A stretch of 64,000 bases of DNA, taken from positions 778,917,138 through 778,981,137 of the forward strand of contig NC_090438.1 of assembly GCF_031143425.1 (NCBI RefSeq), in the 5' to 3' direction. The stretch comes from Pleurodeles waltl. Lineage: Eukaryota; Chordata; Amphibia; Caudata; Salamandridae. This document shows, one piece after another, positions 22,582 to 33,975 of this stretch. Each line of letters starts with the position of its first letter. Position 1 is the stretch's first letter. The notes beneath the pieces are model-generated. The model had not been told where the DNA came from and ran no database searches. It saw nothing but the letters and a program-made list of their open reading frames with translations. Position numbers and translations under genes: made by a program.

Positions 22582-23928
22582 TGTTATAATTGTAAAGTTT
22601 TTTTTGTTGTTGTAAGAAATCGATCTAAAGAATCTGAATTTAAATCTGTTTGTCCAAATTTACTGCCTAAAATCACAACGATATAAAGTTTGTGCCAATG
22701 TATGTATTTAAAAAAAATGAAACCCAATTTCAGGTAAATGACACCAGCTAATTACTTATTGTAGAAAAGAGAACCATAGTTTAGTGAAGGTAATGCAACA
22801 TCAATAGCAGCAGATTTAATTTCAAAGAAAAAACTGTAGAGCTCCTTACACATTTCATCAGTAGCATCACTCTACTCAATATCTGTTAGAGCAGCAACAG
22901 GAACTTTACATTCTGTGCTAGCTGACCAACATAGCTTCTGGGTAAAAAGTTCTTGCTTTCATAAAGTGCTACAACATAACCTAGCATATTGGATTACTTG
23001 ATGACTTGACATGGGCGATAAGACATTTTCCACATGTATTTACTCTTCACACTATTGAGGCTGTAATAGCCAAACCTAGCACAGAATTTCTCTCCAGGCA
23101 TATCCGCACAACAAAGAGCTTTAAACTGGGCAGAAAGGATCTCTGATTGTTGAACCCGTTTGAGTATCGTTGACCGCCACTTTGGAAAGTGACGCTGCCT
23201 TTCCACATTATTCTGCGTTTCTGTTGTGGTCAGTGAAAATTAGAAAGTGAATTGTTGCAATTAAGCGGCACAGAAAGAATGGTGTAATGCTGTCTTCTGA
23301 AGAGCATATAAACTTGTGGACTTCTGTCTTCCAGAAACTTGTGGTGATTTACAGATATGTCAGTGTTGTCATCTTACTCCACTTGTAGAGGTATAGAGAC
23401 GGCCTATGAGAGAGCCATTATCTGCATGGTCCTTAAGGAATGCTGCAGTCAGCATGCAAAGGTACTGAACGATGCTGTCCAAGCAGCTCACGCCCTCACC
23501 AGGAGGTCTGAAACCGAGCCATCAGTGTCCACCAACTCAATCACACTGAAAAGCTGCATATTTCTCTTTGATTGCCAAGAATTGACTCCAAGTAGGAAAA
23601 TGCTAATGCTCTATAAAAGCAATTTCCATCTCCTATGGTTTTTCTAATATACTGTATCCCAGATTCCTTATTTTTGTATGGTAAATTCCATGTTCAGCGA
23701 GATCCTTCACAGTTGATAAAATATCGAACTTTTCTGACATTCAGTGGAAACCACAGTCACGCGTGGTGTTATTTTCCCTTTGCCAGAAGCGGGAGCCACT
23801 GTGTCACTGGACAAACATGATTCACAGTATCCCAATTTTCTCTCCACAGAAAAGCAAAATAAGTTTCCACATTCCTAGGGCTGAGCTAAAGGGGTGGCCA
23901 CACTACATTTAAATACTTTGCTACTGCA
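22582..23928. mobile_element. Candidate solo LTR inside LINE
   Basis: The 1347-bp insert begins tgttataattg and ends gctactgca, so it has the TG...CA termini of an LTR. It is flanked on both sides by gccaac (22576-22581 and 23929-23934), a 6-bp target duplication. Joining the flanks places FGQ directly before QSGF of the LINE reverse transcriptase, which supports the borders. No coding sequence is recognised inside. A non-LTR insertion cannot be fully excluded because no second LTR or family match is available. Confidence 0.65.
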
Positions 23929-23934
23929 GCCAAC

Positions 23935-24330
23935 AGTCAGGGTTTAGGCCTAAAGTGGTAACAAAACTGAAATGGCCACTATCAGAGTGGAAAGTCTCAC
24001 TTCTGTGGACAAAGATTGGCGATCATCTACAATACTTCTCAACCTTTCAGGAGCATATTACACAACTGATCATAAAGCACTATTGAATAAACTCCAAGAA
24101 TGGACAGAATCCGTGGGGAGAATTTGGGTTTGGATATGGACCTTTCTTCTCGATCATAGTCGGCATGTACATATTGGATCTGTGACTGCATCATCTTCAA
24201 AAGTGTTGAACAAAATACCACCAGGCTCAGCACTCTTGTCATTGCTGGTCAATTTATTCTGGTGACCCTTGGCTCATATCTTGATTAGCATGAGTTACTT
24301 TTTCCAGTGCATTCCGATCTACCCAGAAGC
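23935..24330 (+). pseudogene. LINE reverse transcriptase fragment, middle
   Basis: Continues the fragment ending at 22581. QSGFRPK is followed, with frame changes, by STILLNLSGAYYTTDHKALL (the family motif is LLDLSAAFDTVDH), then HVHIGSVTASSSKVLNKIPP and GSALLSLLVNLFW (family: GVPQGSVLSPLLFNLY). The catalytic FDT aspartate region reads YYT and the YADD region near 24310 is unrecognisably decayed. An insertion follows at about 24356. Confidence 0.75.
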
Positions 24331-24355
24331 ACATTTGATTGTAGGAGTTGGCAGC

Positions 24356-25095
24356 GGCAAAGGGCCTGATGTACTAATATTAGGAATATCGATATCCTAA
24401 TTGTGATTGTGTCTGCATCACAATTAGAAAATCGTTATTCCTAATGTGTGAAACTCTTTTGAGTTTCATTAGCGAATCCTTGTAGCTTGCAAATAAACCT
24501 TATTCATGAGATAGGTTGCAATTTGCTACCAATTAGGAGTCCAAGCCATCACAAGAATGGTGGCCTGCTGAGGTCAGCAGACCACCATGTCTGTGATTGC
24601 TTTTTAATAAAGCAATCTTTTTTTTTTTAAATGCAGCCTTCTTTCCTTAAAACAAGGTGCATTTAAAAATAAAAAATGAAACTTTCAGTGTCATTTTTTA
24701 AGAGTAAGCAGTGTTCTGCGGGGCCACTGACTGCTCTTAAAAATTATTATTTTTTACATTCTCAAAGAGAAAGGGGTTTCTTGAGATTCCCTTCTTTGCA
24801 AATGTTTTACCGCCAGTTTTAAACCGGTGGTAAAGTATTACTGTTTTGCTACTGGAATTCGGTCACAAAACGGTAATACATACCATTGATGCGGTATTTG
24901 AAGGGACATCCTAAACAGGCCCCTTCCAAATACTGATTCGCAAATGCAAAATTCAATTTAGTAACAAGTTACCGAATTGCTCTTTACACATTAGAAAAAG
25001 CATTTTTCCGGTCACAAACAGCCAGATTCTGTGAATCGGGCCGTTTGCGACTGGGAAAATGCTTTGTATTTCTGGCCAAAAATCACTAACTGCCT
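24356..25095. mobile_element. Hairpin-rich non-autonomous insert in LINE
   Basis: This roughly 740-bp block interrupts the LINE between its catalytic region and LYFNGPKTEIFMF. It is a series of inverted repeats. Arms 24379-24407 and 24417-24445 pair with a 9-base loop. A shorter pair lies near 24810-24835 (accgccagttt / aaaccggtggt). Another, tattactgttttg / caaaacggtaata, lies near 24836-24880. Arms 24997-25029 and 25033-25065 pair with a 3-base loop. It has no coding potential. Borders and target duplication are uncertain. Foldback-type DNA transposon is the best guess. Confidence 0.5.
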
Positions 25096-25760
25096 AGTTT
25101 ACAACTGAATGCAAGAAAGTTTGCTTTATTTCAATGGACCAAAGACTGAAATCTTTATGTTCAGTAGGACAGACGAGAAAGGCAATAGTGTCTGGGACAA
25201 CCATAACCTACAATCACCAGTCTTTTTCCTTAAAAATAAAGGCTTCAACTACCCTTGCTCCAGAAGAGCTTTACTTTACTCCATTCTACCCACTGTGTGG
25301 AACTGGCAAGATATTTGGCAATGACATGGCTAGATTGCAGTGATGTAGTTTATTCTAGACTTCCCAGAAAAATTACTAAAAAACATGCAAAAGTTGGAGA
25401 ATCTGCTAGACAGATGATAACTAAAACCCTGAATGAGTTTTCACATTAATCAGTATTGAAAACACTTCAGTGGCTGACAGCGCAAGAAAGAATACTGTTT
25501 AAAGTTATTTGTATGGTTCCGAACATTGGATGAAGAATTCCTTGATATAGGCAAAATCTTGCTCCCGTTACACACCAGTTAGGAATCTCTGATCATCTAC
25601 ATCACCTCAGATTACCTCACAGACGTTTTGGAGACTAACACACAAATACAGATCCCTGGGAATGTAGTACATCCCAAAGCAGTGGAATGCACTGTACCCT
25701 ACCCTCTGAAAGTTTGAATAGATATTTAAAAACTGTAATCGGAAAAGCACTTGCCTAGAC
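25096..25760 (+). pseudogene. LINE reverse transcriptase fragment, C-terminal
   Basis: Resumes the LINE with MQESLLYFNGPKTEIFMFSR (family: LKLNPDKTEVLLFG). It then shows, across frame changes, MTWLDCSDVVYSRLPRKITK (family: SRLDYCNSLYLGLPKK), SARQMITKT and LKTLQWLTAQERILFKVI (family: LHWLPVQERIIFKVL). The order of conserved blocks confirms it belongs with the fragments at 22417 and 23935. L2/CR1-type, long dead. Confidence 0.75.
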
Positions 25761-25905
25761 CATGCAATTGGGGCTTGTTAGTGAGAAGTATCAGATAAGG
25801 GTCATGACCTGCAGTTAAATGGACTCCTTCTATACCTTAATCCTAGACTTGCATTATGGTCTATAGTGCTTCAGAGGAACCATAATGTGGTGCATAGCTT
25901 GATTT

Positions 25906-26640
25906 AAAACCTCCACATCAATTTCATTAGGGAATGGGGATCCACATACTACTTAAATGACCCAAAGTTCTCGGTCTTCCAAGTCTGATGCCCAGTAACA
26001 TCAATGTCTGGATGTAAGAGGTAATTTAAAGTATGTCAGTGACCTGCTATCTTGCCAGTTCAGCAGAGGCACTGCCTACACCGCTGTTGTAGGACATCTG
26101 CTCATACTTAAAGGTTGTTTGGGACTGTTCTGCTAATGAGGGAGGGGAAGCCCTTTCAGCAGAACTGAAAAGCAAACAGGCCTTCCTCCTCTTTGTGATC
26201 GGCCAATCTTATATTTATATATTGCAGAAACAAACCTTTGAGGCTGTGGTTTATTTTTATAAACCTTCATATCTGTGATCCTGGTGTGCAGAGAGGTTTC
26301 TGCCTATATAGGGGGGGCTTATAGGGCAAAAATAAGATCTGCAACAGGAAGCAGTGTAAAATAAAAGTAGCTGCTGAGAACAGAGTAAAGGCAGTAGCTG
26401 TGTGATGTATTGATCACAGCTAGAGGCTCTGCTGGCGATTACCCACTGGTTGCCTCTTCTAAATTTGGCAGGAGAACTAGTTTGGATATTTCAGGAGATG
26501 GTTGAACCCCCACTTCACTAAAACTTAAATGACTCCCTTAGTGCTTTGATATCTACCCAATCAGGTTTTGTTTGGAAATACAGTGGTTTGTAAATTGACA
26601 TATGAACATGTTGTGGAGCCATGGTTTATTAATGCCAAAC
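25906..26640 (+). pseudogene. Second diverged copy of the same LINE
   Basis: Positions 25906-26353 repeat 21886-22340 in direct orientation. After it, weak reverse-transcriptase similarity follows: a THWLPL-like block near 26440 and STQSGF at about 26550, the block that in copy A is split by the LTR candidate. No later RT motifs are seen. The two copies in tandem orientation may be a tandem duplication or independent insertions. Confidence 0.5.
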
Positions 26641-26784
26641 ATTGCTCTTTGGTGGAAACGAGGGAACATTCAAACGACTTATCAAATTACTAAAGCAATG
26701 GTAAATGACAGACTATATGGCTTATTATGACATCAGCAGACAGAAAAGCCTGTTCGACAAAGTCATAATGTGTAGGATACTGCC

Positions 26785-27235
26785 AGTGTGGCAGCCTCCC
26801 AGCGAGGCCCATTACGAGTTTCCCGCTGGGTCAGCGGGTGGAAACAAAGTTTCCGTTTACTGGCTCAGCGGGAAACGGGCCACAGCATTGTCTGCGGCTC
26901 ATAAGAGAGCTGGGGGTCAATGCTGTAGTGCGTAGGGTGCAGCAGCACCCATCGCAATGTTCACTGTCTGCAAAGCGATGGCACTGGGCAGTGCAGGGGC
27001 CCCCCTGGCCAGCACTAAGTGCATGGGCAGTGCAGGGGCCTCCCCAAGGGCACACTGCAGCCCGTCTCTGCCAGCATTTCATTAGGTGTTACCACCATGA
27101 AACTGATGGCGGAGAAGGGGGTCATAATCCCCAGGGTGGCGCTGCTTGGATAAAGACTGCCAGCACCGCCAGGCCACTGTGTTGCTGAAAAGTGGCGCTG
27201 CTGGCGGTCCGACCGTAACGCTACTGCCACTCTTA
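26785..27235. repeat. GC-rich dispersed repeat island with hairpins
   Basis: A sharply GC-rich block in AT-rich intron. Near the left end, 26818-26845 and 26849-26876 form an imperfect hairpin (gtttcccgctg / cagcgggaaac). Two near-identical copies of gggcagtgcaggggcc lie at about 26975 and 27027, and ccgccagg / ctggcggt pair near the right end. No coding similarity. Likely a non-autonomous transposon family, unassigned. Confidence 0.45.
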
Positions 27236-30200
27236 AACAAGGTACATTTTGGCTTGTCCTACATAGTTTCAGTAACACTTAGCCAGCTGCACTATAAACT
27301 AGTTCAAGTCAGCCTTGAAGGGATGGACAAATTCACCACCATCACAATTCACAAGCAAGTGAAAGAAAAAGGCACATCTCAGCTTTCCTGGTGTGTTAAA
27401 AACCGCTCTGCAAGATCGTATTTGCCTTGTGGTCACATGTGAATTTGGAGTTGATTGTTAGACCAATATTTCTTACAACTCCACTAGTTCGGGGCAGGTA
27501 CCAGAAGACACGGCCAATGATCTAGAATCCCAACATTAATATACCTCTCGTTATTAAAACTCATTTGATGAACAAATAAAATCATTGTGTAGTTGCATCT
27601 TGTAGAAAGCAGCTTTCATGGGCCAACAGCATGTGCTTAGAAGCAGGTCTTACTAAGCATCGAATACTCTAAAAACAATAAGCCATTCATTTCACAACAG
27701 AAATGAAACAGACATTGAAACAAGTACAGCTCTGGGCTAGCAAACCCATTCTTTCAGTCAAGCATGGTGGAAGTCTGCATTTATGAAGAGGGCCTTCTGC
27801 ACATTTTTAAGCCACCTTTTATGATGCTCCATGTCTCAAAAACGAGCTTATGTTCAATTACCTTAGTAAATTTTCATTTTCAGTTGATCGTTTTGGTTAA
27901 GACAGATTCTATAAGTGATGATGGGTTATAGCCCCTTGCATACCTTAAACCAAGAGTGCTAGTTTATACACTACCAAAAGTCATACAAACTAGTTACAGT
28001 TCTCCATTCAGTCACATTATTGTTGGAATCTGATCTTACTTAATAAAACATAGTTAATTTCTTTAGGCTCAGTAGTTATCTCCAGATCCATCCTACATAG
28101 AAATCACAAAGTATGTCATGGTGACTGTGGAGGTGATGGATTGCATGCATATCAAATAGAACAATATTGAACTATTAGAAGACATTATTCATGAACCATT
28201 TTGTGTTTTTCACATGTGATACTAATTCTGTGATAGAGCACCTGTTTGTTTGAATATTTGCAATAAGTATATTGAGGGTGCTTCCTTGACTTGCCCTTTT
28301 AATGATTTCAGGACGTGGGTATTAGTAAATGCCAAGCCTTCTTGTTAGTTGCAGTTGAATCAGACTTTCACTTTCATGTAGAGCATTTTTTCCCTTTTAT
28401 TAATTGAAAGTAGAAGTGCATTTAAATTGCTTTGACCTTAGAAAGACTTTCAGCCCGTAAGTCACCAGAAAAGCTTCCATAAGGTCGGATCCTATCTTTT
28501 TTGTTAGAGAAGATGTAGCACTCAAAAGTGCCTGCTGTTCAAGATGTGAGACGCGAACCCTCAAAAAACCTATACTCACAATTTCAGCAATTTTCACGTG
28601 GTTGCCACTGCTCTTCTACATGTTCAGACATGAGAGGTAGCAAAGAAGGGCCTCTATACTTTTGCAAAGCACTTCTGTATGATTCTAAGGTTTGTGTAGA
28701 ACCCTACAGTTCTGCGGATCTCATGTATTCTATCTGATTACTTTTTCTAAAGGGGCAAGGTGTAGTGATATTTATGTGTTGACCACTGACTTCGTGTCAA
28801 ACCACTTTGCACTTGGCTTAGATGCCCACTGTCACTTTAGTGGTCACTAGTTATAAACTCTATTTTGTATTCAGCTTAGCCTCACTGCCACGTTAGAGGT
28901 GTGAGTAGTTTTCCGTACAAACATGTTATGCAACGCGTTTTCTATTTCTACGTGTTCTCTTTCTCACCAGAGAGCTAGGACATATTACCGAAGAGCTAGT
29001 ACATAATATGGAGGAGTTCGTCAGTCAGCATGATAAGGATGTACTTGTCTGATGTGTATGGTACAGCAGGGAACGGTTTGACTTTGGGAGGGACGCCTTG
29101 GGATTTTGGCCAATTCCCAGTGTGTTTCTTTCAAAGCTTACCTAAACTAGCGAGCATTTTTAAATATTTCTTCTTGATGGGAGAGGTTTTTCCAGAAAGC
29201 TCCTTCTCCGGTCCTTTAAGATATAAAAGATGATCCTGATCGGCAGTCGGAGATTCTGAGACCTCAGTCAGGATTTTAGACGTTGAATGCCTACTATATT
29301 TCCTGTGAGGGTAGAGATCTCTTTCTCGCCGTCGAACGGGGTCATCGTCTGGCTGACACGAGAAAGATGAAGCACCTGGCAGGCCCTACGGTGATGCATT
29401 TTTATTATTGATTTGCTTTGCATTGGGTATGAATATATATACGTATATCAATATCAGTGTTTGTATTCTTGCATGTATATATTTGTTGTTTATAGATTGA
29501 AGATTCTTTATACATGGTCTTACTTCATTGTTGCACATTTTAAAAGTACACTTTTCCTATTCAAGCCTTCCTTCACAAACCTTGTAAATGTTTTCTTCAG
29601 ATTAAGAAGTGCATTCCAGAGAATCTTTTTGATTCCTTTCAGTGTGTATATTTTGGCTCAGTCAAAAGTAAAGCAAAACACAAGGGTTCACTTGCTACAC
29701 TTTAATGTGTTGCACAGAGGGAGAACCTGTGAACCGAAAATATCCATTGGAAGAAGTTGGTACTTACTTGAGGCTTACAATATTTCTAATACATACTTTA
29801 TTTACTAATCAAATCAAAGTTTATTGCACAGTTAATTAAGACCAGTACAAAAGATAACCCTTCAAACAAACAAAAAAACTGCAGTAAATTAAGTCTTCTG
29901 CCCTACTTTACAAAAGCTAAACAAACTGGTTTTCTAGGAGACACAGCTGACACCTTTTTATCCATTTGAGGAGAGCTGGTTAACAGCATAATCAATACGT
30001 TGTTTCCACAGCGTAATAGTTATATTCGTTTTCAGTTTTCCGTAACACGCCTCCAGCATTCTTTGGCATTTTGTTTTAATTCCTGTACAACTTGCCAGGA
30101 ACAGCTAGTCTCCAGATTTTTTTGAGTAGTAACGATAAGAAAGTAAAATTGTCCATATGGCAATGCCTAGGCATCACAATTTGTTGCTGCAGTGTAGCCA

Positions 30201-30507
30201 TGCAACTTTGCCATTAGGAAGGACAGCAGTATGGCCATATTTGATTAAAGCAATCCAGCCTACTATGGTCATAAATGTTAGTCTATGTACCCAACAGCTA
30301 ATTATCACTTAACACTGTGCATGTGTTCCATCGCTGAACTTCTCAAGTATGATGAGGCTTCTTACTCAAACCTTTAGTAGTTCTAGGATAGAATATAGTT
30401 TTGAGTTGCAAACAAATTGGTTCACGTCTTTCTTTCAACCTGCCCTCCTTCCCTTTGTCCAGTGACTTTCCCCTTTATTAGCTCCCATGCCTAGGCAAAC
30501 CCTCCCC
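27236..30507 (+). other. Intronic DNA, nothing recognised
   Basis: AT-rich intron. No exon, RNA gene or bounded repeat can be supported. Confidence 0.4.
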
Positions 30508-30650
30508 TTTTTAGGGGCGAGCACAAAGCGCTCCGTCCCCTACTGTAATCTCTCTTTGGGATTATAACCACGTCCATGTCACGTCAGTCCCTTACATTGG
30601 TTTGTGGGCTTGCCTTTTAAAATCCGCTGGCTTTCATTAGTGAAAGGCAT
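30508..30650 (+). repeat. Dispersed repeat, copy 1
   Basis: Matches 33842-33975 with the shared order gcgag..aagcgct, taatctctctttggga-like, taaccac(g/a)cc, ttggtttgtgggctt and cctttt-aaaatcc. The surrounding sequence to about 30920 is also more GC-rich and may belong to the same element, but only this part is shared with copy 2. Confidence 0.6.
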
Positions 30651-31396
30651 ACATACATCATGCCTTTTCCTGTATTTAGCCCCCCTCGAGCGCACCGACC
30701 AACTCCTGGAAACATATGAGGCTCCATGTTTTCCATATGGTTTCTGGACTACTTTTTCACTTTATTTCGCAGCGCGATCCTGCTGTGTTTTACACAGCAT
30801 GGTTGTGCTTGTTTTTTTTCTCCATTTAATGTGGCAAGAAAAGGCCGGTTAGGAGTTTACAACGCTAATAGCTCCAACTCGACAAAATGCGAGACCCATT
30901 GCATTGCAAATGCTTTTTACTGATTAAAATGCCCAAGTGAGCAAAGCAAGGAAGAAATTGTATCTAGTAGTGTCCAAAAAGGCAAGTATAACAGATCCAC
31001 CCAAAGCACTGTGCTTATTTCTTTTTACCACATTTAGTAACAATTGTCTTGGTGACACTGTAATGATATCTTATCAATTACAGGCAAGTTGCCTTTTTTG
31101 CCAAGAGTATCTGTTCTGCGTTTAATGGCAGCATGTGCCATAGACTACAGTAAAGAAACCTCAGCTTCCCTCCAATTATATTTTTTTTGCCTTTGCCAGT
31201 ATTTAAGCGCCTTAGAAATGTTATGCGTTGTTCCAGCATATGCAACATTTTTATAGTTTCTTCAGTGTTTTTTTTAACTGTTGCTGTAGTTTCTATATTT
31301 TGGCATATACTTTCTCTTGCTTTGTTGTGTTCTGTTCTCACCAGTCTTCAACAAAGGTGAATGTATTTTGTGTTCATAAGATTTATTTTTTCCTAC

Positions 31397-31436
31397 CAGA
31401 AAGATGATGATGATGGTGGTGGTGGTGATGATGATA
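31397..31436 (+). repeat. GAT/GGT microsatellite
   Basis: An imperfect trinucleotide run, gatgatgatgatggtggtggt followed by gatgatgat, of about 40 bases. No evidence of function. Confidence 0.85.
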
Positions 31437-33841
31437 TGGATAGTTATCAGGTAGTATTGCTGCTGCTGTCAATCATGTGGCATGGGGCACATCTCTGCTA
31501 ATGGTCAGCATATAGAAAGTGCACCAAGACATTGAAGAACGTTTGGCTTTTAAGCAAACGGTTAACCTGCTTAACTCACATCCTGCAGAAACATGTTCCT
31601 CCGTCACTCCTCTTCCATTTATTTTAGTGATTTACTTTGAAATGTCATCAATCACTTTCTAGTGCCACTGCTACTGACAAAATAACTCAGATTTACATTC
31701 TAATGTTACAGTTGACCATTGTCGTAAGCATTTCTATAATCACCACAACACCAATCACACACCAAGACAATTAATTGTTTTCTAAGTTGTAGCAAAATAA
31801 TATGGACCCATTTTCAGATTTTTCTGAGTGTGTGACAACATATTATTTTAATATTAAGGTTATACTTGATTGAAAAGATTTTTGTTTGGGGTAATTAGAT
31901 ACTTTTGGATATCTTGTAAAATTATGTTTAAGGTTCAGGTAAATGCTGTACATAAGTACAGCTTTTGGATCAAAATGTAGGTCATGTAGCTGCATATTCC
32001 TGTACATAAATAAAAGAGCTTATGGCCAGCATTGGTCTGGCAACCTATAAAGTCAGTGGTGAGGCATATTTTACCTTGTCAGAGATATCCGTATCCCTCC
32101 CCAATTTTTGTCCATCTGCCACTCTGACTGCAGCTGTGGCCATGCTGAAAAGGCTTTTGAAGTGCAGCCACCAGTAATTGGCTATTGCTAAGGTATCACA
32201 GACATTTGTACCGTAGTTGTTGAATCCTCCTGACAAATTGAATTGCAAGGCTTTTTGAAGAGCATATCGTGCCTGGATACCTGCGTATGGTTTTATGTTT
32301 TGGTAGTCTGCTCATCTTCTGACTCCAGTGAGTGTGTATTGTCCACTTTCAGGAGATCTACTGACTTTACTACAAAATGTATTGCTGTTCATCAACTTAC
32401 ATAACAGCAGTTCATAACCTCAGTATTGAAGTATATCAAAGGAATTGGTCTATAGAAGGCTTAGAAAATTGTGTTTTGTATTTGCTTCCTGATGGCAATA
32501 GCTTGGAGGTTTGGCCTTCACTGCTTGCATGTGTACAACAACACGTCTCTGGACATTTTCTTGTTCAGTATGTACACTTACGTGAAAGGTTCATCCTGAT
32601 GTTAGGCTTCCAGAAAAGTTACTGTAAGTTTTAATACAAGTTTGGCTATGTTACCACTTGAAATGATTCACACAATTGAATTCTTCTTCCCATAAGTGCC
32701 ACAGACAGGAACAGAAAAAGAGCTTTTGTAAAAGAACGCTTTCACTGACAAGACGTTTTAAGGCCTCCATGTTCAGGTGTCTCTCCTTGTTCATTTTTTC
32801 CCATTGAAGCATGTCTGACCAGCTTCCATATGCTGGTCTTGCTATTTCCAGCTTCCATGCCAGACGCAGGTGTATCTATTGCAGTGATTCTCTTTTTGTG
32901 TGTTACTGTCATCATCTTCTCCTCCTTCCATGATGGAGTATTTTTTATTCTGCCTTCCTCTGCCATGTGTTTAATTCAAAACATGCTTCAAATAGTGCAT
33001 CTTTTGCTGCAAGTTCTTGGGGAGTGGCCTTTACAGGGCTCACATCATGCGCTTGGGGATCCACCTTTTGTTGAGTTCTCATGTTTTATATGCTGGAATT
33101 CTTTCAAGGTGGCTATTGAACGACTTCTAATCCATTGTATTGTTTGATGACCAGCACAAAAAAAAGACCCTCAACTTTGTCCTTGGACTGAAGCTCTTGG
33201 GTTTCAGAAAAAGGTTTCAGTACCAGGCATGGTATTCCAGTCTTCAATGCATATCAGTGCCAGACTATCCTGAACTGATGTTATGCATCCTATGGTATAA
33301 CCAGCGCCCTGTACCACATTACCCAAAGAGGCACACAGAGTCTTAACCAAATGCCTTTGGAGTTTGTTTATTTCCTTCTAATGTCCCAGTGCCAGTACAT
33401 TAATCCCTGTGGTACCTGATTAGTGTGGTGCTAAAGTACTGATTATGTAAAATACACCTTGTCATGTGCTAAAGAAGCTTAAATCTCACTTAAGTGTTTA
33501 GGGAGTAAGGCTTTAAAATGTCAACTTACAGTTCCGTCTGGATCCAGAACCAGCTTTGGGGGTTTCTTCTTCACTGAGTAAAGATTATGGGTATAGAAAC
33601 AAAAAGCATTTGACAAATAAGAGGGCACAAATCAGTACTTTGCTTTGTTTTGTACTGATGTTTATGGAAAAAAAAAATTTTTATTTATCCAGACGGTTTT
33701 ACTTGGATCCATTTACATATTCGCCCTCGCTTCATTTTAACCTGATACTTGGAGCTGACGTCACTTGAGAAGGACAGCTACTTTTCAGCTCAAGAATCTC
33801 CTCTATTATTATCCCAACATTGGCCATCACTTGCTAAGTGT
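31437..33841 (+). other. Intronic DNA, nothing recognised
   Basis: AT-rich intron with no feature that I can support. Confidence 0.4.
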
Positions 33842-33975
33842 TTTTAGGTCGAGCGCGTAAGCGCTCTCGCCAGTTAAAATCTTTCTGGGAGCTTTTAACC
33901 ACACCCACAGCACGCCCATCACTATCATTCGTTTGTGGGCTTCCTTTTAAAAAATCCTTTATCATTCGGAAATGC
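33842..33975 (+). repeat. Dispersed repeat, copy 2
   Basis: Diverged copy of 30508-30650 in the same orientation. Shared blocks include gcgcgtaagcgct, ttttaaccacacccac, tttgtgggctt and ccttttaaaa. The match stops at about 33975, so either the right part is replaced or the family has variable 3' sequence. Confidence 0.6.
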
